DNA of 64,000 nt from Girardinichthys multiradiatus (Eukaryota; Chordata; Actinopteri; Cyprinodontiformes; Goodeidae): contig NC_061816.1 of assembly GCF_021462225.1 (NCBI RefSeq), positions 25,219,049 to 25,283,048 on the forward strand, written 5' to 3'. A program made the position numbers and the translations under genes. Of the stretch, positions 31,651 through 42,157 are shown in pieces. Position 1 is the first letter of the stretch; the number at the start of each line of letters is the position of its first letter. The notes beneath the pieces are model-generated. The model had not been told where the DNA came from and did no database searches. It worked only from the letters and a program-made list of their open reading frames with translations.

Positions 31651-31976
31651 TATCATTACATTAGTTTAAAACGATCTCCAAACAAAATTATTGTTTATCG
31701 CAATAATTTCTGAGACAGTTAATCGCCCAGCTAAATTTGTTATCGTGAGAGGCCCAGGTGTGACAAACAGAATTAACCAGTGAGGAGTAAACAGAACAGA
31801 GGCTTATAAATAGAGTATTATAGAGGTGAAAGAGGGACACTGATTGGCATGGTGCAGGGGGACTGAATGAAACTGATTACAAGCTGACTGTGGCAACTAT
31901 GAGAGATGCAAACAGACATGCAAGAAAACAATCTAACCAAAGGAAGCTCTTACAGAAAAAAATTATAATGTATTGT

Positions 31977-32227
31977 TGTCACAGTTAGATACACTGATAA
32001 ACTCAGAGAAGGTATGCAATGAAGACACAAGCGAGTCAAAGTTATCATTGGCTGGCCAGGGAGAAACAGTCTGCCGCTAATCAATGATTTTCTGTCTTCT
32101 CAGAGGGGCTGCTCTCTTAACCAGCCTTTTATTGAAGAAAGGAAAAAACACTCATGTTACAGCATCGTGGGTATGACCACGCACAGTTTCACAAACACAA
32201 GTTCTACTGATTAAGACTGGTTCTATC
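31977..32227 (-). repeat. possible LTR end fragment
   Basis: Minus-strand TTCTTCAATAAAAGGCTGG (poly(A) signal region) and an end at CTGTGACA look like R-U5 of an LTR. It is cut on the right by the Tc1 element at 32230. No family assigned. Confidence 0.3.
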
Positions 32228-32229
32228 TA

Positions 32230-33092
32230 GAGTGCCTTGCAAAAGTATTCGGCCCCCTTGAACATTTCAAACTTTTGCCACATTTCAGGCTTCAAACATA
32301 AAGATATAAAATTCTAAGTTTTTGTGAAGAATCAACAACAAGTGAGACACATCGTGAAGTGGAATGAAATTTAACTAATTTAACAAATAAAAAACTGAAA
32401 AGTGGGGCGTGCAATATTATTCAGCCCCCTTGCGTTAACACTTTGTAGCACCACCTTTTGCTGCAATTACAGCTGCAAGTCGCTTGGGGTATGTCTTTAT
32501 CAGTTTTGCACATCGAGACACTGAAATTCTTGCCCATTCTTCCTTGCAAAACAGCTCGAGCTCAGCGAGGTTGGATGGAGAGCGTTCGTGAACAGAAGTC
32601 TTCAGTTCTTTCCACAGAAAGACTTTGACTTGGCCATTCCAACACCTGGATAAGTTTATTTGTGAACCATTCCATTGTAGATTTGGCTTTATGTTTTGGA
32701 TCATTGTCTTGTTGGAAGATAAATCTCCGTCCCAGTCTCAGGTCTCTTGCAGACTCCAACAGGTTTTCTTCCAGAATGGTCCTGTATTTGGCCCCATCCA
32801 TCTTCCCATCAATTTTGATAATCTTCCCTGTCCCTGCTGACGAAAAGCAGTACCAAACCATGATGCTGCCACCACCATGTTTGACAGTGGGGATGGTGTG
32901 TTCAAGGTGATGAGCTGTGTTGCTTTTATGCCAAACATATCGTTTTGCATTGTGGCCAAACAGTTCGATTTTGGTTTCATCTGTCCAGAGCACCTTCTTC
33001 CACATGTTTGGTGTGTCTCCCAGGTGGCTTGTGGCAAACTTTAAACGAGACTTTTTATGGATATCTTTGAGAAATTGCTTTCTTCTTGCCAC
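32230..33092 (-). mobile_element. Tc1-like transposon, truncated by an LTR
   Basis: The left end (GAGTGCCTTGCAAAAGTATTC after TA at 32228-32229) is that of a common fish Tc1 family. The minus-strand transposase C-terminal two thirds is present, up to KQFLKDIHKKSRLKF. The N-terminal DNA-binding region and right inverted repeat are missing because ERV-A type LTR sequence begins at 33093. Confidence 0.8.
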
Positions 33093-33134
33093 TGTAATGG
33101 AAATTCTTTTATTAAGTGCTCTAAAGTGTTCCAA
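32435..33134 (-). pseudogene. Tc1 transposase catalytic domain, broken
   Basis: Readable motifs are VLWTDETKIELFG (first Asp), FIFQQDNDPKHKAKS (second Asp) and VLEWPSQS, after which the frame shifts and the expected SPDLNPIE segment is replaced by SLSVERTEDF, so the catalytic Glu is lost or out of frame. The C-terminal KTYPKRLAAVIAAKGGATKC is in a second frame (32435-32704). The first codons (33093-33134) belong to the LTR and are not transposase. Confidence 0.8.
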
Positions 33135-33528
33135 AGTGTAGGACCTTTAGGTTACCTCTCTCCTCAGAACATCTGTGTTAGAGGAGAAAGCTGTAAAAGC
33201 CAGTAAAATATGTTTAATGGTTAAAACCCATCCTTTAGGGTGATGTCTCAGGAAGAGCAGATGGTCTGCTCGTAGATAACTTTGTTACCTCTGACCCGAG
33301 GAGGGTCTAGGGCCATAAAGCACAAACTCTTTTAAGTTGAGGGAACACCCACATACTCTTTTAATACTGTGTGTAAATGTTGATCGGGGCTCTGCTTCAC
33401 TGACTAACCTCAGTGACAGGGTCTTCAAACGCTGAATGCCTTTGAATAAAACTTATAAAGACAAAGTCTGGATTGTTTCTTGTTGTGAGTTAACTTCTCT
33501 CCCACTTTGGTAAGAAAATTCCACTACA
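33093..33528 (+). repeat. lone LTR of the ERV-A/B family (436 bp)
   Basis: Ends TGTAATGGAAATTC and AATTCCACTACA. Closest to the ERV-A LTR at 25021-25440 (both have CAGGAAGAGCAGATGGTCTG and GATCGGGGCTCTGCTT). Neither a primer site on the right nor a polypurine tract on the left is present, so it is not the end of a full provirus. The flanks GCCAC and ATGTC do not match, and Tc1 homology stops at the left border and does not resume on the right, so flanking DNA has been deleted or rearranged. Confidence 0.8.
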
Positions 33529-33680
33529 ATGTCATGGAGCCACTAACAAAACCCTTCTGCCAGCCACACCCAAAGTTGGCTATGATCTTTTGTTTGGTTA
33601 CCCATTGATTGAAGAATGACAAAAAATTTATGATCTGCTCGTGTACCCAGCAAATAAGCTGTTTTAACCTTTCTTTTTAG

Positions 33681-33859
33681 CTTTTGTAGAAAAGGAATCT
33701 GAGCCAGAGATTCCACCAGAAGAGAGGACCAAGCGGTTTTCCCCACTGCCTGAAGAAGACGGCATGAAACGAGCTGCTACCAAGAGCAGTTTTATTTGTT
33801 TGTCGTCTCCCACACTACTGTGCGGCCACACTGGGCCACTCAATCAAATGCCCCTTTGA
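33681..33859 (+). CDS. candidate terminal exon of a host gene (unnamed)
   Basis: A strong 3' splice site (GTTTTAAC branch-like motif, then CCTTTCTTTTTAG ending 33680) is followed by 58 open codons to a TGA at 33857-33859. The peptide is Glu- and Pro-rich and then basic: EKESEPEIPPEERTKRF, PLPEEDGMKRAATK and a Cys-containing end CGHTGPLNQMPL. An AATAAA at about 33929 lies 70 bases downstream. It has no similarity to any element in the window. I do not recognise the gene. The nearest upstream 200 bases are not a known repeat. The acceptor, frame and poly(A) signal together support a 3' terminal exon, but a single exon cannot prove it. Confidence 0.4.
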
Positions 33860-35045
33860 CCTTCTTCACTTCTGTTCATCAGAACGTTAACATAAGAGGG
33901 TGCCTGGGCAGAGAAAGCTAACTTAGAATAAAACTATCTAAATATTGTTTATTTCATGGTGTTTTGCTTTGTTTGAGGTGCTAAAAGCTAAACCATTTGA
34001 GTGCTAATGTGAACAGGCCTCCAATCCTTGAGGCTAGTTTATTTGTTCTGGGTTGTGTTTTAAAGTTATGACAACATTTTTTATAATTAGATGTTTTAAA
34101 CACTGATCATCCAGTAATGTGAATTAGCTGCATTTTATCTATGTTTTTATTTAATTTCCTTGAACTAACCTACTAAAAATAGATTTTAATATTGCCTAAA
34201 ATGTTGTCTCCACTACCAGCTAGAGTTAGATTTTTACATGATGTCACACAAGGAAGGAGTGAATTTTAGATGTTTCTTAAAGTATGTCCACAGATGCATC
34301 TGTATTTAACTCAAATGTGAAACCCTTAAAAGCTTAAAAAGCCATGGTATCATTATGTAGGATTTCCATTTTGTTTCCAGGTAGAATAAACAGGGTGTAT
34401 GTAAACTTCTAAATTTGAAAACAGTAAAAAAAAAATCTCTTTATTCTCCAATAGTGCAAATAGAAACATATTTTGTTTTATCCTAACTGACCTAAATACG
34501 TTTTTTATTTAAATACAGTGGATATAGATATTTTGTTTTAACTGATTATGTAAGTATAAAAGTTTATGCATTGCTACCTTTGAAAAGAAAAAAAAAAATC
34601 TTTCTCACTAACTGTCACTAGGAAAATGGAATTTAATATAAGCAGAAAATCATCTTTCTTACCTTGAAAGGTTTTATTTGAACTTGGCTTCAGGGATTTG
34701 CTCCAATTCAGTCACAAGAGTATTAAAGAGTTTCTCAACGTGATATTGGAAGATAAGGCCTGACTGCAACCCTGATAACCACACTGAGCTGCTATTTCAT
34801 TACACCTTAGATATTTCGTCTGACTGTTGAGTCAATTTGTTTCCTTGCTGTGGGGTAATAGGTTTGTCTGGAAACCACAGCTGATAAGATTTCTTTCAAT
34901 GCATACATGATTGAAATAGCCAATGAAAATAAAACATTAAAAAATAAAAGTATTTATGTAGAGGTTCTGTAACATGTTACAGTAACATGTTACATAAGAG
35001 CTGCTCAGCACTCTAAATGTTAAATACAGGATTTGTGAGCAAAAC
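33860..35045. other. non-coding, no recognised feature
   Basis: Apart from the AATAAA near 33929, there are AT-rich stretches and a direct repeat around 34970-34994 (AACATGTTACAGTAACATGTTAC, a 10-bp near-palindrome repeated). No mobile element recognised. Confidence 0.4.
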
Positions 35046-35178
35046 AATCCATCCATCCATCCTCCATCTTTCTGTCTGTCTGTCCATCAATCCATCCATC
35101 CATAATCATCATCTGCTTATCTGTGATCAGGTCTTGAAAATAATATGTTCAGGTGGTTCAAAAGTATTCCTAGGCCAG

Positions 35179-35182
<4 letters not shown>

Positions 35183-35218
<36 letters not shown>
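35183..35218. repeat. (TA)n microsatellite
   Basis: About 36 bases of perfect TA repeat. It provides the TA target for the adjacent transposon. Confidence 0.95.
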
Positions 35219-35221
<3 letters not shown>

Positions 35222-36466
35222 GGGTTGGACGATGAAACTGAAACACCTGTCATTTTAGTGTGGGAGGTTTCATGGCTAAATTGGACCAGCCTGGTAGCCA
35301 GTCATCATTGATTGCACATTGCACCAGTAAGAGCAGAGTGTGAAGGTTCAATTAGCAGGGTAAGAGCACAGTTTTGCTCAAAATATTGAAATGCACACAA
35401 CATTATGAATGACATACCAGAGTTCAAAAGAGGACAAATTGTTGGTGCATGTCTTGCTGGCGCATCTGTGACCAAGACAGCAAGTCTTTGTGATGTATCA
35501 AAAGCCACGGTATCCAGGGTAATGTCAGCATACCACCAAGAAGGACGAACCACATCCAACAGGATTAACTGTGGACGCAAGAGGAAGATGTCTGAAAGGG
35601 ATGTTTAGGTGCTAACCCGGATTGTGTCCAAAAAACATAAAACCACGGCTGCCCAAATCATGGCAGAATTAAATGTGCACCTCAACTCTCCTGTTTCCTC
35701 CAGAACTGTCCGTCGGGAGCTCCACAGGGTCAATATACACGGCCGGGCTGCCAAACCTTTGGTCACTCATGCCAATGCCAAACGTCGGTTTCAATGGTGC
35801 AAGGAGCGCAAATCTTGGGCTGTGGACAATGTGAAACATGTATTGTTCTCTGATGAGTCCACCTTTACTGTTTTCCCCACATCCGGGAGAGTTACGGTGT
35901 GGAGAAGCCCCAAAGAAGCGTACCACCCAGACTGTTGCATGCCCAGAGTGAAGCATGGGGGTAGATCAGTGATGGTTTGGACGGCCATATCATGGCATTC
36001 CCTTGGCCCAATACTTGTACTAGATGGGGGCGTCACTGCCAAGGACTACCAAACCATTCTTGAGGACCATGTGCATCCAATTGTTCAAACATTGTATCCT
36101 GAAGGTGGTGCCGTGTGTCAGGATGACAATGCACCAATACACACAGCGAGACTGGTGAAAGATTGGTTTGATGAACATGAAAGTGAAGTTGAACATCTCC
36201 CATGGCCTGCCCAGTCACCAGATCTAAATATTATTGAGCCACTTTGGGGTGTTTTGGAGGAGCGAGTCAGGAAACGTTTTCCTCCACCAGTATCACGTAG
36301 TGACCTGGCCACTATCCTGCAAGAAGAATGGCTTAAAATCCCTCTGACCACTGTACAGGACTTGTATATGTCATTCCCAAGACGAATTGACGCTGTATTG
36401 GCCGCAAAAGGAGGCCCTACACCATACTAATAAATTATTGTGGTCTAAAACCAGGTCCAACCCCTG
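35219..36466 (+). mobile_element. Tc1/mariner element with DD36E spacing (Incomer-like), near intact
   Basis: 1,248 bp flanked by TA (35217-35218, 36467-36468). Ends CAGGGGTTGGAC and GTCCAACCCCTG form a short perfect inverted repeat of 12 bases. The single transposase frame fills the middle and has just one stop. The spacing of the last two catalytic residues is 36, which matches the published DD36E/Incomer group, not the usual DD34E of Tc1 (family known; assignment is inference). It inserted in a (TA)n run inside a Rex3 remnant. Confidence 0.85.
35405..36430 (+). pseudogene. DD36E transposase, one nonsense codon
   Basis: 342 codons including the terminal TAA. The start is the ATG of MNDIPEFKRGQIVGACLAG. 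Residues 7-47 form the first helix-turn-helix (ASVTKTASLCDVSKATVSRVM), with a second at about 75-108 (TTAAQIMAELNVHL; SSRTVRREL). Catalytic residues: Asp150 (LFSDEST), Asp241 (QDDNAPIH) and Glu278 (SPDLNIIEPLW), with 90 and 36 residues between them. The C-terminus FPRRIDAVLAAKGGPTPY is the usual ending. Codon 68 is TAG (35606-35608), the only visible lesion. All three acidic residues and both DNA-binding units are present. Confidence 0.9.
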
Positions 36467-36940
36467 TATATGTGTTCAGATCCGATGTCCAAGCCACCTC
36501 AGCTAACTCCTTTCAGTGTGCAGGAGTAGTAGCTCTGCTTCAGGCACACCTGGGATGATGGCTGAAGATCATTCCAGCCACTTGTATCTGGGATATTGTT
36601 CTTTCAGTAATGATACATATCTCATGACCATACGTGAGTAACTCAACACACCTAGTAAATCAAAAGCTGGCCTTTCTTTGGTTAGCAGATGAGACCCCAT
36701 TTAATAGTTTCCACTTCCCAATCTGTCCTAAAGTTACTCATGAACAAAACCACAAGATACCACTTGAGATATAAACTGACACCCAACGAAGAGGAAGCAG
36801 TACTTCTTTTTTCCAATTAAGAAATTTAGCCTCAGAAACAATAGAGCTGACTTTCATCCAAGCTGCTTTACATTTGGGTTCAAAATGCTTCAGTAAACGG
36901 TGAAAGTCATGACTGCAAGACACCAACAGAATTTGTAAAA

Positions 36941-37798
36941 AAAAGATGACAAAAAGATGAAACAAAGCTTTTTTCCCCACTGCCACTTGATGTGTGCGCC
37001 AGTCCGGGCAGATGCTCACTCAAGCCGCCAGACCCAGAGCGCCCCCCATGCAACTCACTGGCCCGATCAGACATACTCCTGTTAATCAGAACAGTTCACG
37101 CAGAGAAAATTGTTTTAGGATTAAGCAATTTCAGTATTCTTTATTTAATTATGTTTTGCTTTTTTGTGGTACTTAACTGAAGGCCAACAGACCAGTGAGC
37201 TTAATGGTACACGTTTGTTTCCTAAAGTTCATGACTGGTAAACAGTCACTTTACTTTTGCAATATAAGCTTATTCCATTTTATTGGTGTATCCTAGTCAT
37301 CTACTCTAACTAACCTGCCTAAAATATACCCACATAAAATAAACCCACATAGTCCTTCTAAACATACTAAAATGTCTATGTTATCCCTAATCCTAAATGC
37401 CAACAGGACTCATACACACATTAATATATTTGTATTAATGGTATTTAAAGGTGCATATGGGACTTAGAGGGGATGCTAAAGAGAGCTGCAGCAGCTATTT
37501 TGTTGTTGTTGTTAACGGAACTGTTCTATAACTGTTATATTGGTCTATAAGGCCACACCTCATCAAGCAGATATTCATAAAACAAGAGACTGAGAGCTGT
37601 TTGGCTATTAACTCTTGATAATCATATGGTGCCCTGACTTGGTAATTTCATCAAAATGACTAACTTTGTTAATATTTTCATTTAGAACTTATTAAAATGA
37701 TCCATAGCCAAACCAAACCTGTTTTTGCACAACAACACAACCAAACAGAATCGGTGGCATGGAGCAGCCCTGCTGGGGTCCCATCCACTTTGGGAAAG
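36941..37798. other. no recognised feature
   Basis: Mixed composition, one short GC-rich stretch at 36990-37070, otherwise AT-rich. No gene or repeat supported. The last 30 bases include a purine-rich GGGAAAG run just before the LTR at 37799. Confidence 0.35.
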
Positions 37799-38399
37799 TG
37801 AAAGCTGAAAGCTTTGTTTGTTAGATTAAAAGTGTTACTATTGTTTTTACCATTGTTTTGGGCATAAGGGAGAGGTCACTCTGAGCAGCATGCAAGGCCT
37901 GTCTGGGAACAAATTACATAAGTGAAAGTTCTTGGAGTGAGGAATGACTGATGGACTTGTTATTGTAGAAGTGAACTTGTAGGCTGGATAGAAATAGTTC
38001 AGCTGGAAAGAATTATGATATCCTGAATCTTGCCAGGTAGCTTTGACATTAGAGTTCAGCAGTCCAGATAAGCTAATGAAATCGTTATGGTACAAACTGT
38101 CACGTAGACCAGTTTGATTTCCTGCAGATATTTCCTGGAACTGCGCTTGAGAATCAATGTTGTGAGTGCCAAAATGTGCGTAAGTGAAAGGGTACATCTG
38201 ATATCTGATTGGTCAAAAGGTCTGTTGACTTTTGTATAAAATGACTGTTGTATGTATATCTTTACTCATGTAAGGGATTTTGGGATTCTTTGGGATTTTG
38301 TATGAAGATGTGTTCTGAACAAAAGGTCCCCCCCCCCCTTTGAGAGGAAACCAGTTGTCTCTTCATCATTTTTAAATTAGGAAACTTTCTTCTCCCACA
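37799..38399 (+). repeat. LTR-Y, copy 1 (601 bp)
   Basis: From TGAAAGCTGAAAGCTTTG to CTTCTCCCACA, followed by a primer site. The first about 450 bases match 52975-53408 plus 62521-62560 (GTGTTACTATTGTTTTTACC, GAGCAGCATGCAA, CTGTCACGTAGACCAGTTTGATTTCC and more). The U5 parts of the two copies differ. TATA-like GTATAAAATG is at 38236. This is an LTR of a retrovirus-like element whose body is not recognisable. Confidence 0.75.
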
Positions 38400-38403
38400 T
38401 AAT

Positions 38404-38420
38404 TGGTGGCCCATATGGGA
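38404..38420 (+). other. primer-binding site, tRNA-Ile-like
   Basis: TGGTGGCCCATATGGGA, four bases after the LTR end, resembles the complement of a tRNA-Ile 3' end (known ending CCCCGTACGGGCCACCA), with changes at the centre. Supports the LTR-Y call and its + orientation. Confidence 0.6.
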
Positions 38421-40904
38421 AGAGAAAAGAGGGAGAAGAGAAAAGTGGCCGGTCCAGGCAGAGGGACATGGACTGCTGAAACAGGCCCGTTGAACCAGAA
38501 GGGGTAAATCATCTGTCTCTTCTGTTACACTTTAGAAATACGGCTGTCCATAGGTCCTCCACTTTGGTTATTAATTCAAGTGAACGACATCAGAAGTATC
38601 CCTTTCAAATAAGACAGGACATCTGGTTCTCCTTAATGTGCCAACGCGTGCTTGTGCGCACAAGGAGGCTGTCATTCAAAAACACAAAGTTGCAACTGGC
38701 TACCTGGCAGTCTTGAAGTAATGTTTATGTCCCGGCTAAAGTCTTGGGGCGAGGCCTAGGAATAGTCCTAATATTATATCGTGTCTGTCCAATATTATTT
38801 TCTCTCCAAGGGATTAAGCCACCTTGCAGGAAAATAGCTTTTTTGATGAATAAAAAAAGAAAAACATTATAAATGCCAGATAGTGGTCTTGAAAATAAGT
38901 AGCCGGTGGACTGAGTAGAGGTAAGCTGAAACCTCTGAAATGCCTGAGAGGCAGAGATTTTAAACACTGAGTAATATTGCCTGAAAGGCAAAGAGAAACT
39001 GCAGTTAAGTGCACATGCCCAGGTTTTTTTTTTTTTCTTTCCTAGGGGCATTCAAAGATGACCCCATGGAGAGTCAAAGCCTGAAACTGAGAAAGCTGCA
39101 GTATTTTTGTGATCTCTGTGGAGATTGGTGTTCTGCAGAGATGTTAAATTATTCCTGTTAAAGGGATTGGAGTCAATAATCTAATAATTAAAAATGTGTG
39201 CACACATAAAAATTTTGAAACTGACTCGCCTGGACATCAACAAACTATTAATCAGGTCAGTGGACCCGGGGGGGCATGAAGGGGCATGAAGAAAGATGAA
39301 AAAGTGTGGATGACATGTATGAATGAAAAGGCCTGGACTGCAGCGTATGGCAGCTAGAGGAATGGGTGAATTTCTGAATGATGTATGAATAATGGTGTTT
39401 TGCATTTATGTGAGTTGTATGCGATGTCAGACTGAAATCTGTATGAGTGTGGCAATTGAAGCGAGTTGCATGTGATGACAGACTAAAACTGCATGTTTTG
39501 ATTTTGATTACCTTAAATGCTTTCTAAGTTTCATTTGCTGTGTTAAAACAACAAATTAGTTTTGTTGTGTGCACCAGAAGCTTTGCTTTGATTTGTTTTA
39601 CTGTTCCTACAGGTATGGGTTAAATGTTGAGGTATACCCAAGTCAAATATAGATATAGCTGTTTGGTTAAAATTACTGCTTGAATTTTTGTTTACTCTTG
39701 AAGGGATAGACGTAAAGATCCTTATGCACTGATTAGAATTAAAGCATGCTTTAAATAGGGAAGGAGTTTCCGGTAGAAACTGAATTGTTAGAAAAAAAAA
39801 GTAAAAAGGCTCTCTGCAGGCGTAAGGGATGGAATTTCCGGTTGTAGGTTGTGTGTGAGTGTGCGCCTGCACACACGCCGTGTCTTGCTGTCCACCAGCA
39901 TATGAGGAACAGAGTGTGCTTGTGTGACACACAGCACCTACGCACGAACACGTACACATGCATAGCACACAAACACAACACATATACACGAGCACACACA
40001 CACAAATGTAGGAATCAAAATGCATATATGATGTAAAAAGAAAAGTATGAATGTCAAATGCCGGCATATGTCTGTCTAAATGTTTCGCTAAATGTCTGTC
40101 CATGTGTCTGTATATTTGTTCATCTAAGTGTCGAATCCATCTGTCATACATGTGGGATTATTTGTCACTAACATTTGTTTATCCAAATGTTTTATTTTTC
40201 TTTATTTTTGACAATTTATTAATAAAAGAATGACAGATTTTTAGGAACTCCTACTGCTCACAAAGTCCGGACTTATGATTGAATAACTCAATAGTTTAAA
40301 TTCAAGGGAGCACGGAGTGGTCTGCAGTTACCTTGGAGTCTAAATTACTTTAAAAATGTGCCAAACAATTTATAGAATATCCATTATTGAAGTGAGAATC
40401 CAGGTTTTATCTAATTTGTTTTCTTTTTTAGTCAAAGCTCAAATGTTAACTGCCTGATGCAGGCAGACTCTTGTGTAAATACGAAGTAAGGTGTTTATAT
40501 TTTCTTAACCATCAAAGGACAACTGGTATGTTTAAGTCTGAATGGGGTTTAACTGAATGTTTAACTGAAGAACGTTTCTGAAATGGAGGAAAGTGTTGCA
40601 TGTGAGTTTGTTTGGGAGGATGAGAGAAAAATGAGGAGCCGAGCCGAAGGGGGGCTCCCAGTTCCCCTCCACAAGGACGCAAATGTGTTTTCAGTGTAAT
40701 GTAAGGTTTTGTTATTTTATTATGTCGGACAATGTAAAAGTCAGAAAGTGAGAGGTGTAACAAACCAAGAGGAAGAAATGAAAAACAGAGAATACAGCTT
40801 CATTTAATGATTAATATCAGACTGACAGGTGAAGAGAAAGGACTTGTGATTTGACAGGAATCAATTTATTGTAGGAAGAAAAAGATTTTACTAGAGATTT
40901 GAGT
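38421..40904. other. possible decayed leader of LTR-Y element; microsatellites
   Basis: The first few hundred bases after the primer site are purine-rich, as in retroviral leaders. No gag or pol motif is readable. Around 39845-40005 are CA/TG simple repeats. A 202-codon minus-strand frame at 39543-40151 consists largely of translated simple repeat and is not accepted. Confidence 0.4.
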
Positions 40905-41205
40905 TGGTCCATGCATGCTCAGTATGAGGGATTGCTGCAAAGTCAACGCCAGTGACTGTCCACTGTCGCTACATGCTCATCCAGGAGGAGGGAATGCTAC
41001 AAGTCACTGACTGGATGCAATCTGCTGGGTTTTCTTAGATAGAAAAACTTTTTATCCGATTTGAATAAATAACTGAATCTGACTGCACTGTTGAATGGTC
41101 AGAATTAATTGGAATGTATGTACCTGACTTTTGTGAAGTGCCTTGAGACAACATGTGTTGTAAATTGGCACTATATAAATAAACTGAATTGAATTGAAAT
41201 TGAAC
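40905..41205 (+). mobile_element. retroposon copy with CTATATAAATAAACTGAATTGAA tail
   Basis: CAGTATGAGGGATTGCTGCAAAGTC, CATCCAGGAGGAGGGAATGCTAC, TCTGCTGGGTTTTC, then AATAAATAACTGAATCTGACTGCAC and the tail AAGTGCCTTGAGACAAC... ATAAATAAACTGAATTGAATTGAAATTG. It is the most complete of three copies (others 6040-6180 and 11775-12030). No RNA polymerase III box was recognised, so it may be a LINE 3' end and not a SINE. Confidence 0.7.
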
Positions 41206-42150
41206 TGGAGGTGGCCATAGGGATACCATTGAGTCATTCCTACAATACAATCCATGTGTCGAGTACATTTGAACAGTAAAGCATTCACATACTAAGGATG
41301 ACAAGTAAATAAAGGGACATTTACAAATGAGTTTCAGTTGCTAAGCAAACTAACTAGCAAACCAGGCATGGATCACTTGGAATATTTGACTCATTGTGAC
41401 ATAGTTACCTTTCAATGGGAAAGCATATAATAGGGTAAACATAAATTAAAACAGCTTGGCATCGCAAGAAAATAACCCTTAATGGAAATAACTGACTTTG
41501 GACATAAATATTATTAGGTATGTATTCAATAATTTAAATGTTTTTCTTTTTCCTTCCATTATCTAAAAAAAAGGGATTCAAATACTATAGACCTACTTAA
41601 CTTACACAACATGTTTGGGATAACACAAAAATAAGTTCATTAAATTGTTTTTTTTTATTTTCTTTTTTTTTATCTTTCTTCCTTTTTTCTTCTTTTGTTA
41701 TTTTTTGCTTTTTATATCCTTTCTTCTCTTTTTTTTTTTTCTTTTTTTCTGTCTACATGTAGAACTAGACTCTAAGACCGGCTGCAGCCATGAGATCCAA
41801 TGTGTTGATCTGAAGGGCCTTTTAATGTGTTCAGCTACGTTAGGATTAAATGCTTTTATTTTGACTGAAGTAAAGGACCAGATATTTTCACATCATGATG
41901 CAAATCCAGCTAGAATGCTGGGTGAATCAGTGATTATCTGTAACTTACAATTAGCCCATTCTGAGTCAGCATTCAGATTTTACCGTTATCTTCAGCCTGG
42001 GTTATACCGCTCTGCTTCCACCTGTTCCTGCACACACACACGCACCAGCCTCCCACTCTGGTTGGCTCCGCGGTTGCTCTGAAATGATCCCTATTTGAGG
42101 CGTTCAGTGTAACTCTTCGGGTAATGAATGAGGCAGGTCAACGGCCCTGG
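41206..42150. other. poly-pyrimidine tract and unassigned sequence
   Basis: 41648-41757 is a long T-rich, C-interrupted tract. A frame of 145 codons starts in the tract and continues through 41760-42082, but the N-terminal part is just translated poly-T. The part after 41762 follows CTGTCTACATGTAG, which resembles a 3' splice site, but no donor or homology supports an exon. Confidence 0.4.
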
Positions 42151-42157
42151 AGTGAAC

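Larger units (their letters stand above)
28567..31756 (+). mobile_element. hAT transposon, ZBED-like family
   Basis: Ends are TAGGCCTGTCA (left) and, inverted, TGGGCCTCTCACGATAAC (right), close to the hAT terminal repeat common in fish that starts TAGGGCTGTCACGATAAC (from memory). The 8-bp flanks 28559-28566 (GGCATGAC) and 31757-31764 (GGTGTGAC) agree at six of eight positions, the size expected for hAT. Inside, on the plus strand, are a BED zinc-finger remnant (28883-28965 and 29555 onward), the DDE-domain region (29800-30320) and the C-terminal dimerisation segment (31470-31650). A solo LTR sits in the BED finger. Inactive. Confidence 0.85.
28349..31954 (-). repeat. gypsy-like LTR, minus strand, split by a hAT element
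   Basis: Two pieces, 28349-28566 and 31757-31954, form one LTR on the minus strand. Its end reads GGGTCCTTCTCCTGACAATC and CATCCTGACA, with CCTGTTTGCC-type repeats. The right piece has TATTTATAAGCCTCTG, a plausible TATA region. The 8-bp duplication of the hAT (GGCATGAC/GGTGTGAC) marks the break. The right border is approximate. Confidence 0.5.
35046..36940 (-). mobile_element. Rex3-like LINE 3' end, interrupted by a Tc1-like element
   Basis: Left piece 35046-35182 has CCATCCATCCATCC, ATCATCTGCTTATC and a degraded 3' end. The right piece 36475-36940 continues with CCAAGCCACCTCAGCTAACTCC, ATCTGGGATATTGTTCTTTCAGTAATGA and AAATGCTTCAGTAAACGGTGAAAG, which match the 3' region of Rex3 elements of fish (compare 10690-10900). 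The (TA)n and the transposon at 35183-36474 lie between. It is much older than the other Rex3 copies. Confidence 0.55.

Noticed and set aside
39543..40151. 202-codon minus-strand frame
   Set aside because: Largely translated CA/TG simple repeats (Cys/Val/Cys runs); no conserved motif, no splice or promoter context.
41645..42082. 145-codon plus-strand frame
   Set aside because: N-terminal third is translated poly-pyrimidine DNA; the rest has one splice-like acceptor but no donor, homology or stop context that would support an exon.
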